A stretch of 64,000 nt of DNA from Jeotgalibacillus haloalkalitolerans (lineage in GTDB: Bacteria > Bacillota > Bacilli > Bacillales > Jeotgalibacillaceae). This document shows positions 18,523 to 25,221 of the stretch, piece by piece (positions within the stretch are counted from its first letter, which is position 1; each line of letters opens with the position of its first letter). The translations under genes were made by a program, and so were the position numbers. Where the stretch lies: positions 620,001-684,000 of the forward strand of contig NZ_JAXQNN010000001.1 of assembly GCF_034427455.1 (NCBI RefSeq), written 5' to 3'. Below the pieces are notes generated by a model that made no database searches, was not told where the DNA came from, and saw nothing but the letters and a program-made list of their open reading frames with translations.

Positions 18523-19570
18523 TCCGCTTCGATTATACGAGTCACTGAATCTGAGCGCACCTGAAGACATTATTGATTTCAGTGAAAACAGTATGCCGGC
18601 CGGTCCGCCTGCACATTTAAAAGAGCAGTGGGATCAATGGTACAATGCAATTTCCTCCTACCCTGATCCTGAAGGAAGGGGATTGAAAAAGCAGATTGCC
18701 AAAAAGCATCAGGTAAAGGAATCGCAGGTGCTGCTGGGAAACGGCGCATCAGAATTAATGATGACAGCGCTCAGAAGTTTTCAGGGAAAGACAGTCGGCG
18801 TGATTCATCCTGCATTCAGTGAATATGAAAGGGTTATTCAGGCGAATGGGGCAATGGTTCATCACTTTTACACGAATGAATCAATGAGCTTTCAGCCGGA
18901 TGAAGATGAAATTCATTCGTTTCTCTCTAAGCCTGATTGTGCACTTTTCATCTGCAACCCTAACAATCCGACAGGTATCCTGCTTAAAAAAGAAACGATT
19001 TTATCATGGCTCAAAACAGCTGAAAAATCAGGCAGTACCCTGCTGCTTGATGAAGCCTTTATTGATATGGCCGGAGAACACTACTCACTTGCAGATCACA
19101 CTGGCAGCCCGTCACTGATTATTTTCAGATCGATGACCAAAATGTACAGCATTGCAGGACTTCGGCTCGGCTATCTGCTTTCAAATGAGCAGACTGTAAA
19201 AGAAATCAGTCAGTGGCTGCCTCACTGGAATGTGAATCAGCTCGCACTATTAGCAGGGGAGACTGTCTTGCAGGAGCCGTCTTACACTGAAAAAGTGTGC
19301 TCATTTACCCAAAAGGAAAGATCACGTTTTACAGATGCCTTGCGTGACCTTGGCTTTAAAATATCTGACTCAGCAGCTAACTATGTATGTATCCAGCCGC
19401 CGGATCCTCAGCAGACGGAAGAGCTTTGGCGGTTTTTACTCAGAGAAGGACTTGTTCTCAGGCACACTTACAATTACCGCGGACTTGACGGCAGCTGGCT
19501 GAGAGTCGGGATCAAGCTGCCGGAACAAAACAAAAAGCTGATTGAGGCGATTACGTTATGGGTACAGTGA
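18497..19570 (+). CDS. cobD: L-threonine-O-3-phosphate decarboxylase
   Basis: 357 residues from a TTG at 18497, inside the end of cbiB. This start places TLPSHGANPLRLYESL at the N-terminus, as in CobD proteins, and has GGAGGG 7 bp upstream; in-frame starts further upstream add residues that do not fit the family. PLP fold type I (HisC-like): substrate loop GNGASELM, Schiff-base lysine in RSMTKMYSIAGLRLGY. It makes aminopropanol phosphate for CbiB. Overlaps cobU by 13 bp. Confidence 0.92.
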   Translation: MTLPSHGANPLRLYESLNLSAPEDIIDFSENSMPAGPPAHLKEQWDQWYNAISSYPDPEGRGLKKQIAKKHQVKESQVLLGNGASELMMTALRSFQGKTVGVIHPAFSEYERVIQANGAMVHHFYTNESMSFQPDEDEIHSFLSKPDCALFICNPNNPTGILLKKETILSWLKTAEKSGSTLLLDEAFIDMAGEHYSLADHTGSPSLIIFRSMTKMYSIAGLRLGYLLSNEQTVKEISQWLPHWNVNQLALLAGETVLQEPSYTEKVCSFTQKERSRFTDALRDLGFKISDSAANYVCIQPPDPQQTEELWRFLLREGLVLRHTYNYRGLDGSWLRVGIKLPEQNKKLIEAITLWVQ

Positions 19571-20100
19571 CAGTCATCATTGGCGGTGTCAGAAGCGGAA
19601 AAACCGGATGGGCAGAACATGAAGCGGTGAGCCTGCAGCATGAAACCGGAGGCAGTCTGGTATATCTCGCTTCAGGTGTAGCCTTTGACCGTGAAATGAA
19701 GGAGCGGATTGAAAGACACAGGAAAGATCGCGCGGATGAGAACTGGCTCACCATTGAGCAGCCTGTTGATCTGCCGGAAGCAATCAGAAAAATACCGGAG
19801 CGTGCCATTGTCGTCTGGGACTGCGTGACGACCTGGCTGACAAATGAACTGATGAGAGGGTCTGAAAAAGCGCAGGTTATGCATGATCTGTGCTACTTTA
19901 TCAAATCAGTCAGAATGCAGGCTGACCTTTATATCGTCTCAAATGAAGTGCTCAGTGAACCAGTTTTTACAGAGGGGTTCACATCAGACTATCAGCGCAT
20001 GATCGGTGAAGTTCATCAGGTGCTTGTAAAAGAAAGCAATTGTGCAGTTGAAATGGAAGCAGGCCTTGCGCTGATCCGGAAAGGTGAGATGTGGGAATGA
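19558..20100 (+). CDS. cobU: Adenosylcobinamide kinase / guanylyltransferase
   Basis: 180 residues. The P-loop GGVRSGKT is at 9-16; the guanylylated histidine is probably in IERHRKDRADENW, and WDCVTTWL is the Walker B-like segment. It phosphorylates adenosylcobinamide and activates it as adenosylcobinamide-GDP for CobS. A second, shorter CobU-like gene lies 1.4 kb downstream in the same operon. Confidence 0.92.
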   Translation: MGTVTVIIGGVRSGKTGWAEHEAVSLQHETGGSLVYLASGVAFDREMKERIERHRKDRADENWLTIEQPVDLPEAIRKIPERAIVVWDCVTTWLTNELMRGSEKAQVMHDLCYFIKSVRMQADLYIVSNEVLSEPVFTEGFTSDYQRMIGEVHQVLVKESNCAVEMEAGLALIRKGEMWE

Positions 20101-20143
20101 ACCTCAGGCAATATGATAAGCTTGCATTAGAGAAAGTATCATC

Positions 20144-20923
20144 ATGTTAAAAGGATTTTTACTTGCTATTCAGTTTTTCACAGTGCTGCCAATCCGCCGT
20201 GAAATTGACATGAATCAGCGGACGGTCAACTGGATGATCGGGCTTCTGCCCCTGATCGGCGCAATCATTGGAAGTGTATCCATCAGTGTCGAATTCACTG
20301 CAGACCATCTTTTTTCTGTGAGTCCGCTGATCACTGCATTTCTCATCTGTCTGACATTGATCGTCCTGACAGGCGGTCTGCATCTGGACGGCTGGACAGA
20401 TGTGAGTGATGCCTACTTTTCATATAGAGATGTTGAAAAACGGCATGAAATTTTGAAGGATCCTAGAGTCGGTGCATTTGGTGTACTGTCACTGATTGTC
20501 CTGCTGGCGTCAAAGTTCATTCTGCTGCTGGATCTTGCCATGCAGGGGGTGACAGATTGGCTCTGGCTTTTCTGGATACCGGTGCTGTCACGGCTGATGA
20601 TTGCGGTTTTACTCGTAAAAGCGCAGCTTGCCAGGCAAGAGGGAATGGCACATTACTTAAAACGTTATTTAACGGATCGTGTGCTGTTAAAAGCAGGTGT
20701 GGTCAGTCTGGTGTTGCTCATCCCACTGTTGTTTTCACCCGGGCTGTGGCCGTTATTGGCAGTGCTTTTAGCAGGAGCAGTGATCTTTACGTTCATGAAC
20801 GTCATCTTTTTTAAAAAAGCATTTGGCGGTATCTCCGGAGATACGCTTGGTGCTTCAGTTGAAGGAGGAGAATTATGGAGTCTGATACTCGTGTGGTGTT
20901 ATCTCTCTATCGTCATGGGGTAA
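20144..20923 (+). CDS. cobS: Adenosylcobinamide-GDP ribazoletransferase (cobalamin synthase)
   Basis: 259 residues, integral membrane enzyme with about six helices. The signature GGLHLDGWTDVSDAYFS has the metal-binding aspartates D82 and D86, and KDPRVGAFG follows. It joins adenosylcobinamide-GDP to alpha-ribazole (phosphate). The gap from cobU is 43 bp and the ribosome-binding site is weak (GAGAAAG). Its end overlaps cobC by 49 bp. Confidence 0.94.
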   Translation: MLKGFLLAIQFFTVLPIRREIDMNQRTVNWMIGLLPLIGAIIGSVSISVEFTADHLFSVSPLITAFLICLTLIVLTGGLHLDGWTDVSDAYFSYRDVEKRHEILKDPRVGAFGVLSLIVLLASKFILLLDLAMQGVTDWLWLFWIPVLSRLMIAVLLVKAQLARQEGMAHYLKRYLTDRVLLKAGVVSLVLLIPLLFSPGLWPLLAVLLAGAVIFTFMNVIFFKKAFGGISGDTLGASVEGGELWSLILVWCYLSIVMG

Positions 20924-21510
20924 CAAAGGAAAACCAGGATAAGGTGTATATTGGCTGGTCAGATGTGTCAATCTCACAGGACGGGGTTGACCGTCTGCAT
21001 GAAACAAAAGCACACCGTCCTGACGCAGAGCGTGTGGTGATCAGTGATTTAAAAAGGTGTGTGGAATCAGCGGATATTTTATTCCCCGATCAGCCGAAAA
21101 TTCAGCATCGCGGACTGCGTGAAATCAATTTCGGTGAATGGGAAGGCCGTAAAGCGGATGAACTGCAAAAGCGTGAGGATTTCGCAGAGTGGCTCAATAA
21201 TCCCGAATTAATGCAGCCTGAGAATGGTGAGTCATTTAAAGACTTTTCAGATCGCGTGATGGAAGCATGGAAGACGATCCGCGAATGGTGTCTGCATGAT
21301 GAAGTCAGGGATATCGCCATCGTTGCGCACGGTGGTCCGATCAGAAAGCTGCTGACAGAGCTTGCGCCTGAAGAAAAGGATTTCTGGGACTGGAAACCGC
21401 TTCACGGTGAAGGGCTTACCCTTGTGTGGAAAGACGCAGCGTCATTCGGGAGGGGAGACCGGTGCACTTTGTTATCGGCGGTGCCTTCAATGGCAAACGA
21501 AAATGGGTAG
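20875..21510 (+). CDS. cobC: Alpha-ribazole phosphatase (histidine phosphatase family)
   Basis: 211 residues from the ATG at 20875 (GAAGGAGGAGAATT upstream, inside cobS). The catalytic histidine is in LYRHG (R13-H14-G15); LREINFGEWEGRKADEL and VAHGGPIRKLL complete the phosphoglycerate-mutase-like site. It removes the 5'-phosphate from alpha-ribazole phosphate or from adenosylcobalamin phosphate, the final step. Overlaps the next gene by 49 bp. Confidence 0.88.
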   Translation: MESDTRVVLSLYRHGVTKENQDKVYIGWSDVSISQDGVDRLHETKAHRPDAERVVISDLKRCVESADILFPDQPKIQHRGLREINFGEWEGRKADELQKREDFAEWLNNPELMQPENGESFKDFSDRVMEAWKTIREWCLHDEVRDIAIVAHGGPIRKLLTELAPEEKDFWDWKPLHGEGLTLVWKDAASFGRGDRCTLLSAVPSMANENG

Positions 21511-21890
21511 CATCGCAGCTTGACGAGGCTCCCTTTCAGGAAATCAGTGAGCCTGGGAAAAGCCTGGACGACGGTGTGAACAACATTTTATCTACAGACC
21601 TTGAACACTGGATTTTCAAGCAATTTGGACATGATAGTGATGAAGTCGTACAAACATGGAAGCAGGAAGTAGACCGTTTAATCGAATGGGAAAACGGACA
21701 TCCTGACAGGCGCGTCGTCATCATTGGAACAGATCAGTCTAAAGGGATCGTGCCAATTGAAAAAGAACAGCGCTTCACGCGTGACATTCTTGGATGGTGT
21801 CATCAATATTCCGCATTAAAAGCAGAACGTGTGACAAGAGTCTGGTATGGTATTGCAGAAGAGCTGAAAACAAAGGAGGAGTTAAGATGA
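21462..21890 (+). CDS. CobU-like P-loop protein, second copy
   Basis: 142 residues from a GTG at 21462 with GGGAGGGGAG upstream, nested in the end of cobC. The N-terminus HFVIGGAFNGKRKW is a modified P-loop, and GIVPIEKEQRFTRDILGWCHQ (read as GIVPIEKEQ and RFTRDILGWCHQ) matches the GxVP...RxFRDxxGxxNQ region of CobU. It is shorter than CobU (180) and the guanylylated-histidine segment is not obvious. It may be a kinase-only enzyme or a paralogue with another step in the loop pathway. ATGA overlap with the adenosyltransferase gene. Confidence 0.75.
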   Translation: MHFVIGGAFNGKRKWVASQLDEAPFQEISEPGKSLDDGVNNILSTDLEHWIFKQFGHDSDEVVQTWKQEVDRLIEWENGHPDRRVVIIGTDQSKGIVPIEKEQRFTRDILGWCHQYSALKAERVTRVWYGIAEELKTKEELR

Positions 21891-22471
21891 AAATTTACAC
21901 GAAAACAGGGGATAAAGGACAGACAAGTCTAATCGGGGGACGCGTCTTTAAAGATGATGTCCGCGTGGAAGCATACGGCACAATTGATGAAGCAAACAGC
22001 TTCGTCGGAAAAGCTGTCACAGAGCTTGATGCTGAAAAGTTTGCAGATATTTTAGCAGACCTTGAAGCCATCCAGCACGAACTGTTTGATGCAGGCGGTG
22101 ACCTTGCAAATGTATCAAGCCGCCGTGAGTGGAAGCTTGATCCGAAGGCAGTAGAACAGCTTGAAAAAAGAATAGATGAACTGATGGAGGAAGCACCTGA
22201 GCTTGAAAGATTTATTCTGCCTGGCGGTTCACCTGCAGCAGCGACGCTTCATATTGCAAGAACCGTTACGCGCCGTGCAGAGCGCCAGACCGTAGCGCTT
22301 GCAAAGCTTGATGCAGAACTGCCTGGGACACCGCAGCAGTATCTAAACCGTCTATCCGATTACCTGTTTGCTTGCGCGCGCGTTGTGAATGCACGCCAGG
22401 GAATTTCAGATGTAGAGTATATCCGCAGCGCAAAAGTGTTCCGTACAAATAAAAAATCCAAAGATGAATAA
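21887..22471 (+). CDS. pduO: Cob(I)yrinic acid a,c-diamide adenosyltransferase, PduO type
   Basis: 194 residues from the ATG at 21887 (AAGGAGGAGTTAAG upstream). N-terminal YTKTGDKGQTSLIGGR is the PduO-type ATP-binding motif; RTVTRRAERQ and LSDYLFACARVVN carry the conserved Arg/Asp/Asn. It adenosylates imported corrinoids, the form required by CbiZ, CbiB and CobU, and supplies the cofactor for IcmF. The B. subtilis orthologue is YvqK. Confidence 0.94.
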   Translation: MKIYTKTGDKGQTSLIGGRVFKDDVRVEAYGTIDEANSFVGKAVTELDAEKFADILADLEAIQHELFDAGGDLANVSSRREWKLDPKAVEQLEKRIDELMEEAPELERFILPGGSPAAATLHIARTVTRRAERQTVALAKLDAELPGTPQQYLNRLSDYLFACARVVNARQGISDVEYIRSAKVFRTNKKSKDE

Positions 22472-23132
22472 GTCTGCTTTTGGACGTAACGCAATGGAAT
22501 GGGTGGGAGGCGATCAGGTAATTGTAATGACCTCTGATAATAGCGGCGGCATTGGTGAAAAGCCGCTTGATGAGGTCAAGGTTCCGTATGACATGGTCGC
22601 CTACTATGCTTTTCGTACAGCATTGATGGACTGCTTTTCAGCAGGTGCAGTACCGGTTTCGGTCGTGATTCATAATTTTTGCGGGGACGCAGCCTGGACA
22701 AAGCTTGAGTCCGGAGTAAAGCAGGGACTGGCGGAAATTGGAGCGGACGCAGCTATCACAGGCAGTACCGAATCAAATATGACGCTTCAGCAGTCCGCCG
22801 TGGCAGTCACCGTGATTGGTGAAAGGGTACGGGATTTTTCAGAAGTAAGTGGTCCGCTGGAATGGTCTCTTGCCGGAAAACCGCTCGTTGGCATGGAAGT
22901 AGTTGAAGAAGCAGCGGATGTGGCGCCGCTAAGTCTTGCGCGTTCATACGTTGATGATCCATCAGTTGCGGTGATCTGGCCGGCCGGTTCAAAAGGGATT
23001 GCCGCTGAATGGATGCGGATGTGTGAGCAGCTTGTTATTGATGCACAAATACCTGATTTCAGCGTTGATGTAAATAAATCAGCTGGTCCGGCAACGTGCT
23101 GGATTGTGGGGAGAAGGTCTGCAGTGGATTGA
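22464..23132 (+). CDS. cblS: PurM/AIR-synthase-like protein, probable alpha-ribazole kinase
   Basis: 222 residues, last gene of the riboswitch operon, overlapping its neighbour by 8 bp. TSDNSGGIGEKPLDEV (from about residue 23) and RTALMDCFSAGAVPVSVV resemble the metal/ATP-binding parts of the PurM-ThiL-SelD superfamily, and GSTESNM the later glycine-rich loop. The Firmicute alpha-ribazole kinase CblS is, as far as I recall, of this fold, and location beside cobC/cobS suits it. No cobT or cblT gene is in the window, so salvage of alpha-ribazole is the natural reading. Function is inferred, not proved. Confidence 0.65.
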   Translation: MNKSAFGRNAMEWVGGDQVIVMTSDNSGGIGEKPLDEVKVPYDMVAYYAFRTALMDCFSAGAVPVSVVIHNFCGDAAWTKLESGVKQGLAEIGADAAITGSTESNMTLQQSAVAVTVIGERVRDFSEVSGPLEWSLAGKPLVGMEVVEEAADVAPLSLARSYVDDPSVAVIWPAGSKGIAAEWMRMCEQLVIDAQIPDFSVDVNKSAGPATCWIVGRRSAVD

Positions 23133-23156
23133 TGCTGCAGGCTTTTTTCATGGAGA

Positions 23157-23515
23157 TGTAGCAATTGTGGCCGGATTTGTAGCGATACACCCGGGAAGTT
23201 GTCGTAGTCCTGGTCGAGATTGTAGCGATACACCCGGGAACTTGTAGCAATCCTGTCGCAGAATGTAGCAAAGCAAAATTAGTCGTGTCAGATCCACCTT
23301 CTGACTTGCTAGCCCACACCCTCTTGATGCCCTTAGGAAATTAAAAGACTGATGCTTAAGGGCATGAAGAGGGTGTGGTGGACTGAGGCGGTTGTAGCGA
23401 TCGGGACCCAGGTTGTAGCGATACACCGGGAAAGTTGTCGCAATCATGACCAAAGTTGTCGTGATACACCCGGGAAGTTGTCGCAATCCACGCGCAGGAT
23501 GTAGCAATCACAACA
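23157..23515 (+). repeat. 21-bp-phased intergenic array, family A (copy 4), around a hairpin
   Basis: TGTAGC/TGTCG words at 23157, 23178, 23200, 23221, 23243, 23264, then after a hairpin at 23392, 23414, 23436, 23457, 23479, 23500. Spacing is 21 or 22 bp; 22 usually follows units with GATACACC(C)GGGAA. This is the longest copy and fills the gap 23133-23580. Confidence 0.85.
23314..23378. repeat. Long hairpin inside array A copy 4
   Basis: Left arm 23314-23335 and right arm 23357-23378 are complementary over 22 bp with one mismatch (central words CCCTCTTGATGCCC and GGGCATGAAGAGGG), loop 21 nt. A related inverted repeat lies in array B at 2768-2820. There is no T run, so it does not look like a normal terminator. 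Confidence 0.85.
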
Positions 23516-23580
23516 ATCCAGGGAACTTTTCCCGCGTTCATTCGTATAACTACTATAAGGATCACGAAGGAGGAACCAAA

Positions 23581-23883
23581 ATGGCTGTCTGTCAAAACTG
23601 TCATCAAAAATGGCCTTATTCGAAAGCTTTTAAACGCATCATGTGGTTCAACAGTCCAATGAAATGCCCGCACTGTGGTGAAAAACAGTATGTGACTAAA
23701 AATACAAGAAAGCGTTCTGCGACTCTTTCAGGACTGGTCAGCTTCATTATTATTTTTAGTGGGCTGTTCCTGGAATTATCTTTCACTTCGCTTGCAATAC
23801 TGGCAGTAGCAGTTTTCGTAATCGCGATACTCGTCATGCCGTTGGGCGTGAAATTGTCAAATGAAGATGAGCCGCTTTGGTAG
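23581..23883 (+). CDS. Zinc-ribbon membrane protein (CXXC-20-CXXC family)
   Basis: 100 residues from the ATG at 23581 (AAGGAGGAACC upstream). An N-terminal zinc ribbon has C4-x2-C7 and C29-x2-C32, followed by two transmembrane helices at about 50-68 and 70-90. It matches the Bacillales family with CXXC motifs spaced by about 20 residues; role unknown. It stands alone between array A and the convergent cardiolipin-synthase-like gene. Confidence 0.8.
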   Translation: MAVCQNCHQKWPYSKAFKRIMWFNSPMKCPHCGEKQYVTKNTRKRSATLSGLVSFIIIFSGLFLELSFTSLAILAVAVFVIAILVMPLGVKLSNEDEPLW

Positions 23884-23924
23884 TGCAGCAGGCAGAGAGT
23901 ACATGATACTCTTTGCCTATTCCA

Positions 23925-25070
23925 CTACAGCAAATGCCCCACACACCATGCAGCAGACTCTTTTATAGGCTGCACCTTCAAATCACCCTGCTTCAGCTTC
24001 ACCGACTCCGCCAGATCTTTTTCAAAGCTTGTTTTAAGAGAATGAATCACAGTAACATCCTCTGTCACCACATTTAACTCCTCATTAATCAGCAGACTTC
24101 TCCGGTCAAAATTCATTGTGCCGATATCACACAGCTTTCCATCAATCAAAATTGCTTTTGCGTGATAAAAACCGTTTTGAAATTGATAAATGTCAGCACC
24201 TTTACTGATTAACCTGCGTAAATAGCGGTAGGAGGCTGGCTGTACAAGTGGATGGTCAGGTGTACCAGGTACCAGAACGGTTAGTTTGACTCCTTTTTCA
24301 AGCGCATTAAATAAGCAGGTCTCAACTTTTTGAGTCGGAATAAAATAAGGCGAGCCGATAAAAATCGATGAAGAAGCTTTTTGGAGCAGGCTGCAGATGA
24401 ATGCTTCCTGATCCACTGCTTCAGAAGAGACGAGCTGGTATTGACCGTTTCCTGCTGAATCAGGTTCTACAAACTCTTCACGCCAGTCGCGCTCAAATTC
24501 CGTCTGACAATCCTGTGTAATCTCCCCCGTAAGTCTCAGATGATAATCTCGCCAGGGTGTCAAAACAGGATCCAGATGTAAATATTCAAGTCCAATATTA
24601 AATCCCCCGACATGTGCAATTTTCTTATCAATCACGGCAAGCTTTTTATGATTTCTTTTCTGCATGAAAAACCAGCTTCCTTTAAAAGAAAACGGACGGC
24701 TGAATTGAATGATGACTTCTTCATGCGGTATATGTTTAAGTGACTTTTTAAAGGAACGGCTGCCAATTGCATCCAGCATCAGACGCACGCGGACACCTTC
24801 ACGTGCTTTTTTGACAAGCAGCTTCATCAGGCGCTGTCCGGCATCATCAGGCTGTAAAATAAAAAACATGATATCGATTGTACAGACAGCATTCAGACAA
24901 TCATCTTCAAGCTGCTTCATCCATTCCACGCCGTCGTCAAAAAAAGTTGCTTCAGCATTTTTCTTTGTATAGGGAGAAGCATAATTTTTTTTATTTTTTT
25001 TCAATCCTGCCAGCCAGTCCAGTCTGAGCCAGATAACAAGCAGGGCGATCCAGACAAATATTTTCATCAT
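23925..25070 (-). CDS. Phospholipase D-type cardiolipin synthase-like protein
   Basis: 381 residues. One N-terminal membrane anchor (about 3-22) precedes two phospholipase D modules with HKD motifs HKKLAVID (near 143) and HAKAILID (near 303), each followed by the GG/GT-MNFD segment. It condenses two phosphatidylglycerols, or phosphatidylglycerol with another lipid, to cardiolipin; the B. subtilis YwiE type is the nearest I can name. GAAAGGAGTCGG precedes tandem ATG codons, and the second (25067) has better spacing. The short gap to the divergent fadF gene holds the fadF promoter. Confidence 0.88.
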   Translation of the reverse strand: MMKIFVWIALLVIWLRLDWLAGLKKNKKNYASPYTKKNAEATFFDDGVEWMKQLEDDCLNAVCTIDIMFFILQPDDAGQRLMKLLVKKAREGVRVRLMLDAIGSRSFKKSLKHIPHEEVIIQFSRPFSFKGSWFFMQKRNHKKLAVIDKKIAHVGGFNIGLEYLHLDPVLTPWRDYHLRLTGEITQDCQTEFERDWREEFVEPDSAGNGQYQLVSSEAVDQEAFICSLLQKASSSIFIGSPYFIPTQKVETCLFNALEKGVKLTVLVPGTPDHPLVQPASYRYLRRLISKGADIYQFQNGFYHAKAILIDGKLCDIGTMNFDRRSLLINEELNVVTEDVTVIHSLKTSFEKDLAESVKLKQGDLKVQPIKESAAWCVGHLL

Positions 25071-25148
25071 CCGACTCCTTTCTCGAAAATAGTATGTCCA
25101 AATAACAGCAGAACCTGTAAAATGAAAGAGAAAAATTCTGAAAATCCA

Positions 25149-25176
25149 TTGACTGAATGCTCATTCATTATATAAT
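25149..25176 (+). promoter_or_regulatory. fadF promoter
   Basis: TTGACT (25149-25154), 16-bp spacer, TATAAT (25171-25176). The palindromic operator below occupies the spacer. Confidence 0.75.
25154..25167. promoter_or_regulatory. Candidate TetR-type operator at fadF
   Basis: TGAATG-CT-CATTCA, a perfect palindrome with 2-bp spacer, between the -35 and -10 hexamers. It shares half-site style with B. subtilis FadR boxes, but those have, as I recall, a 6-bp spacer. A matching site TGAGCG-AG-CGTTCA lies before the thiolase gene. Confidence 0.65.
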
Positions 25177-25221
25177 GAGTATAAGAAAGTGTCAGACAAC
25201 TTTGGGAGGAGTGCAGCGAAC

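Noticed and set aside
23314-23378. Ordinary Rho-independent terminator
   Set aside because: Long stem but a 21-nt loop and no T run on either strand; the cblS gene ends about 180 bp earlier.
23157-23515. CRISPR array
   Set aside because: Units are 21-22 bp with degenerate repeats and no uniform unique spacers; no cas genes occur in the window.
25189-25221. Earlier GTG start for fadF
   Set aside because: No ribosome-binding site before 25189, whereas GGGAGGAG is correctly spaced for the ATG at 25222.
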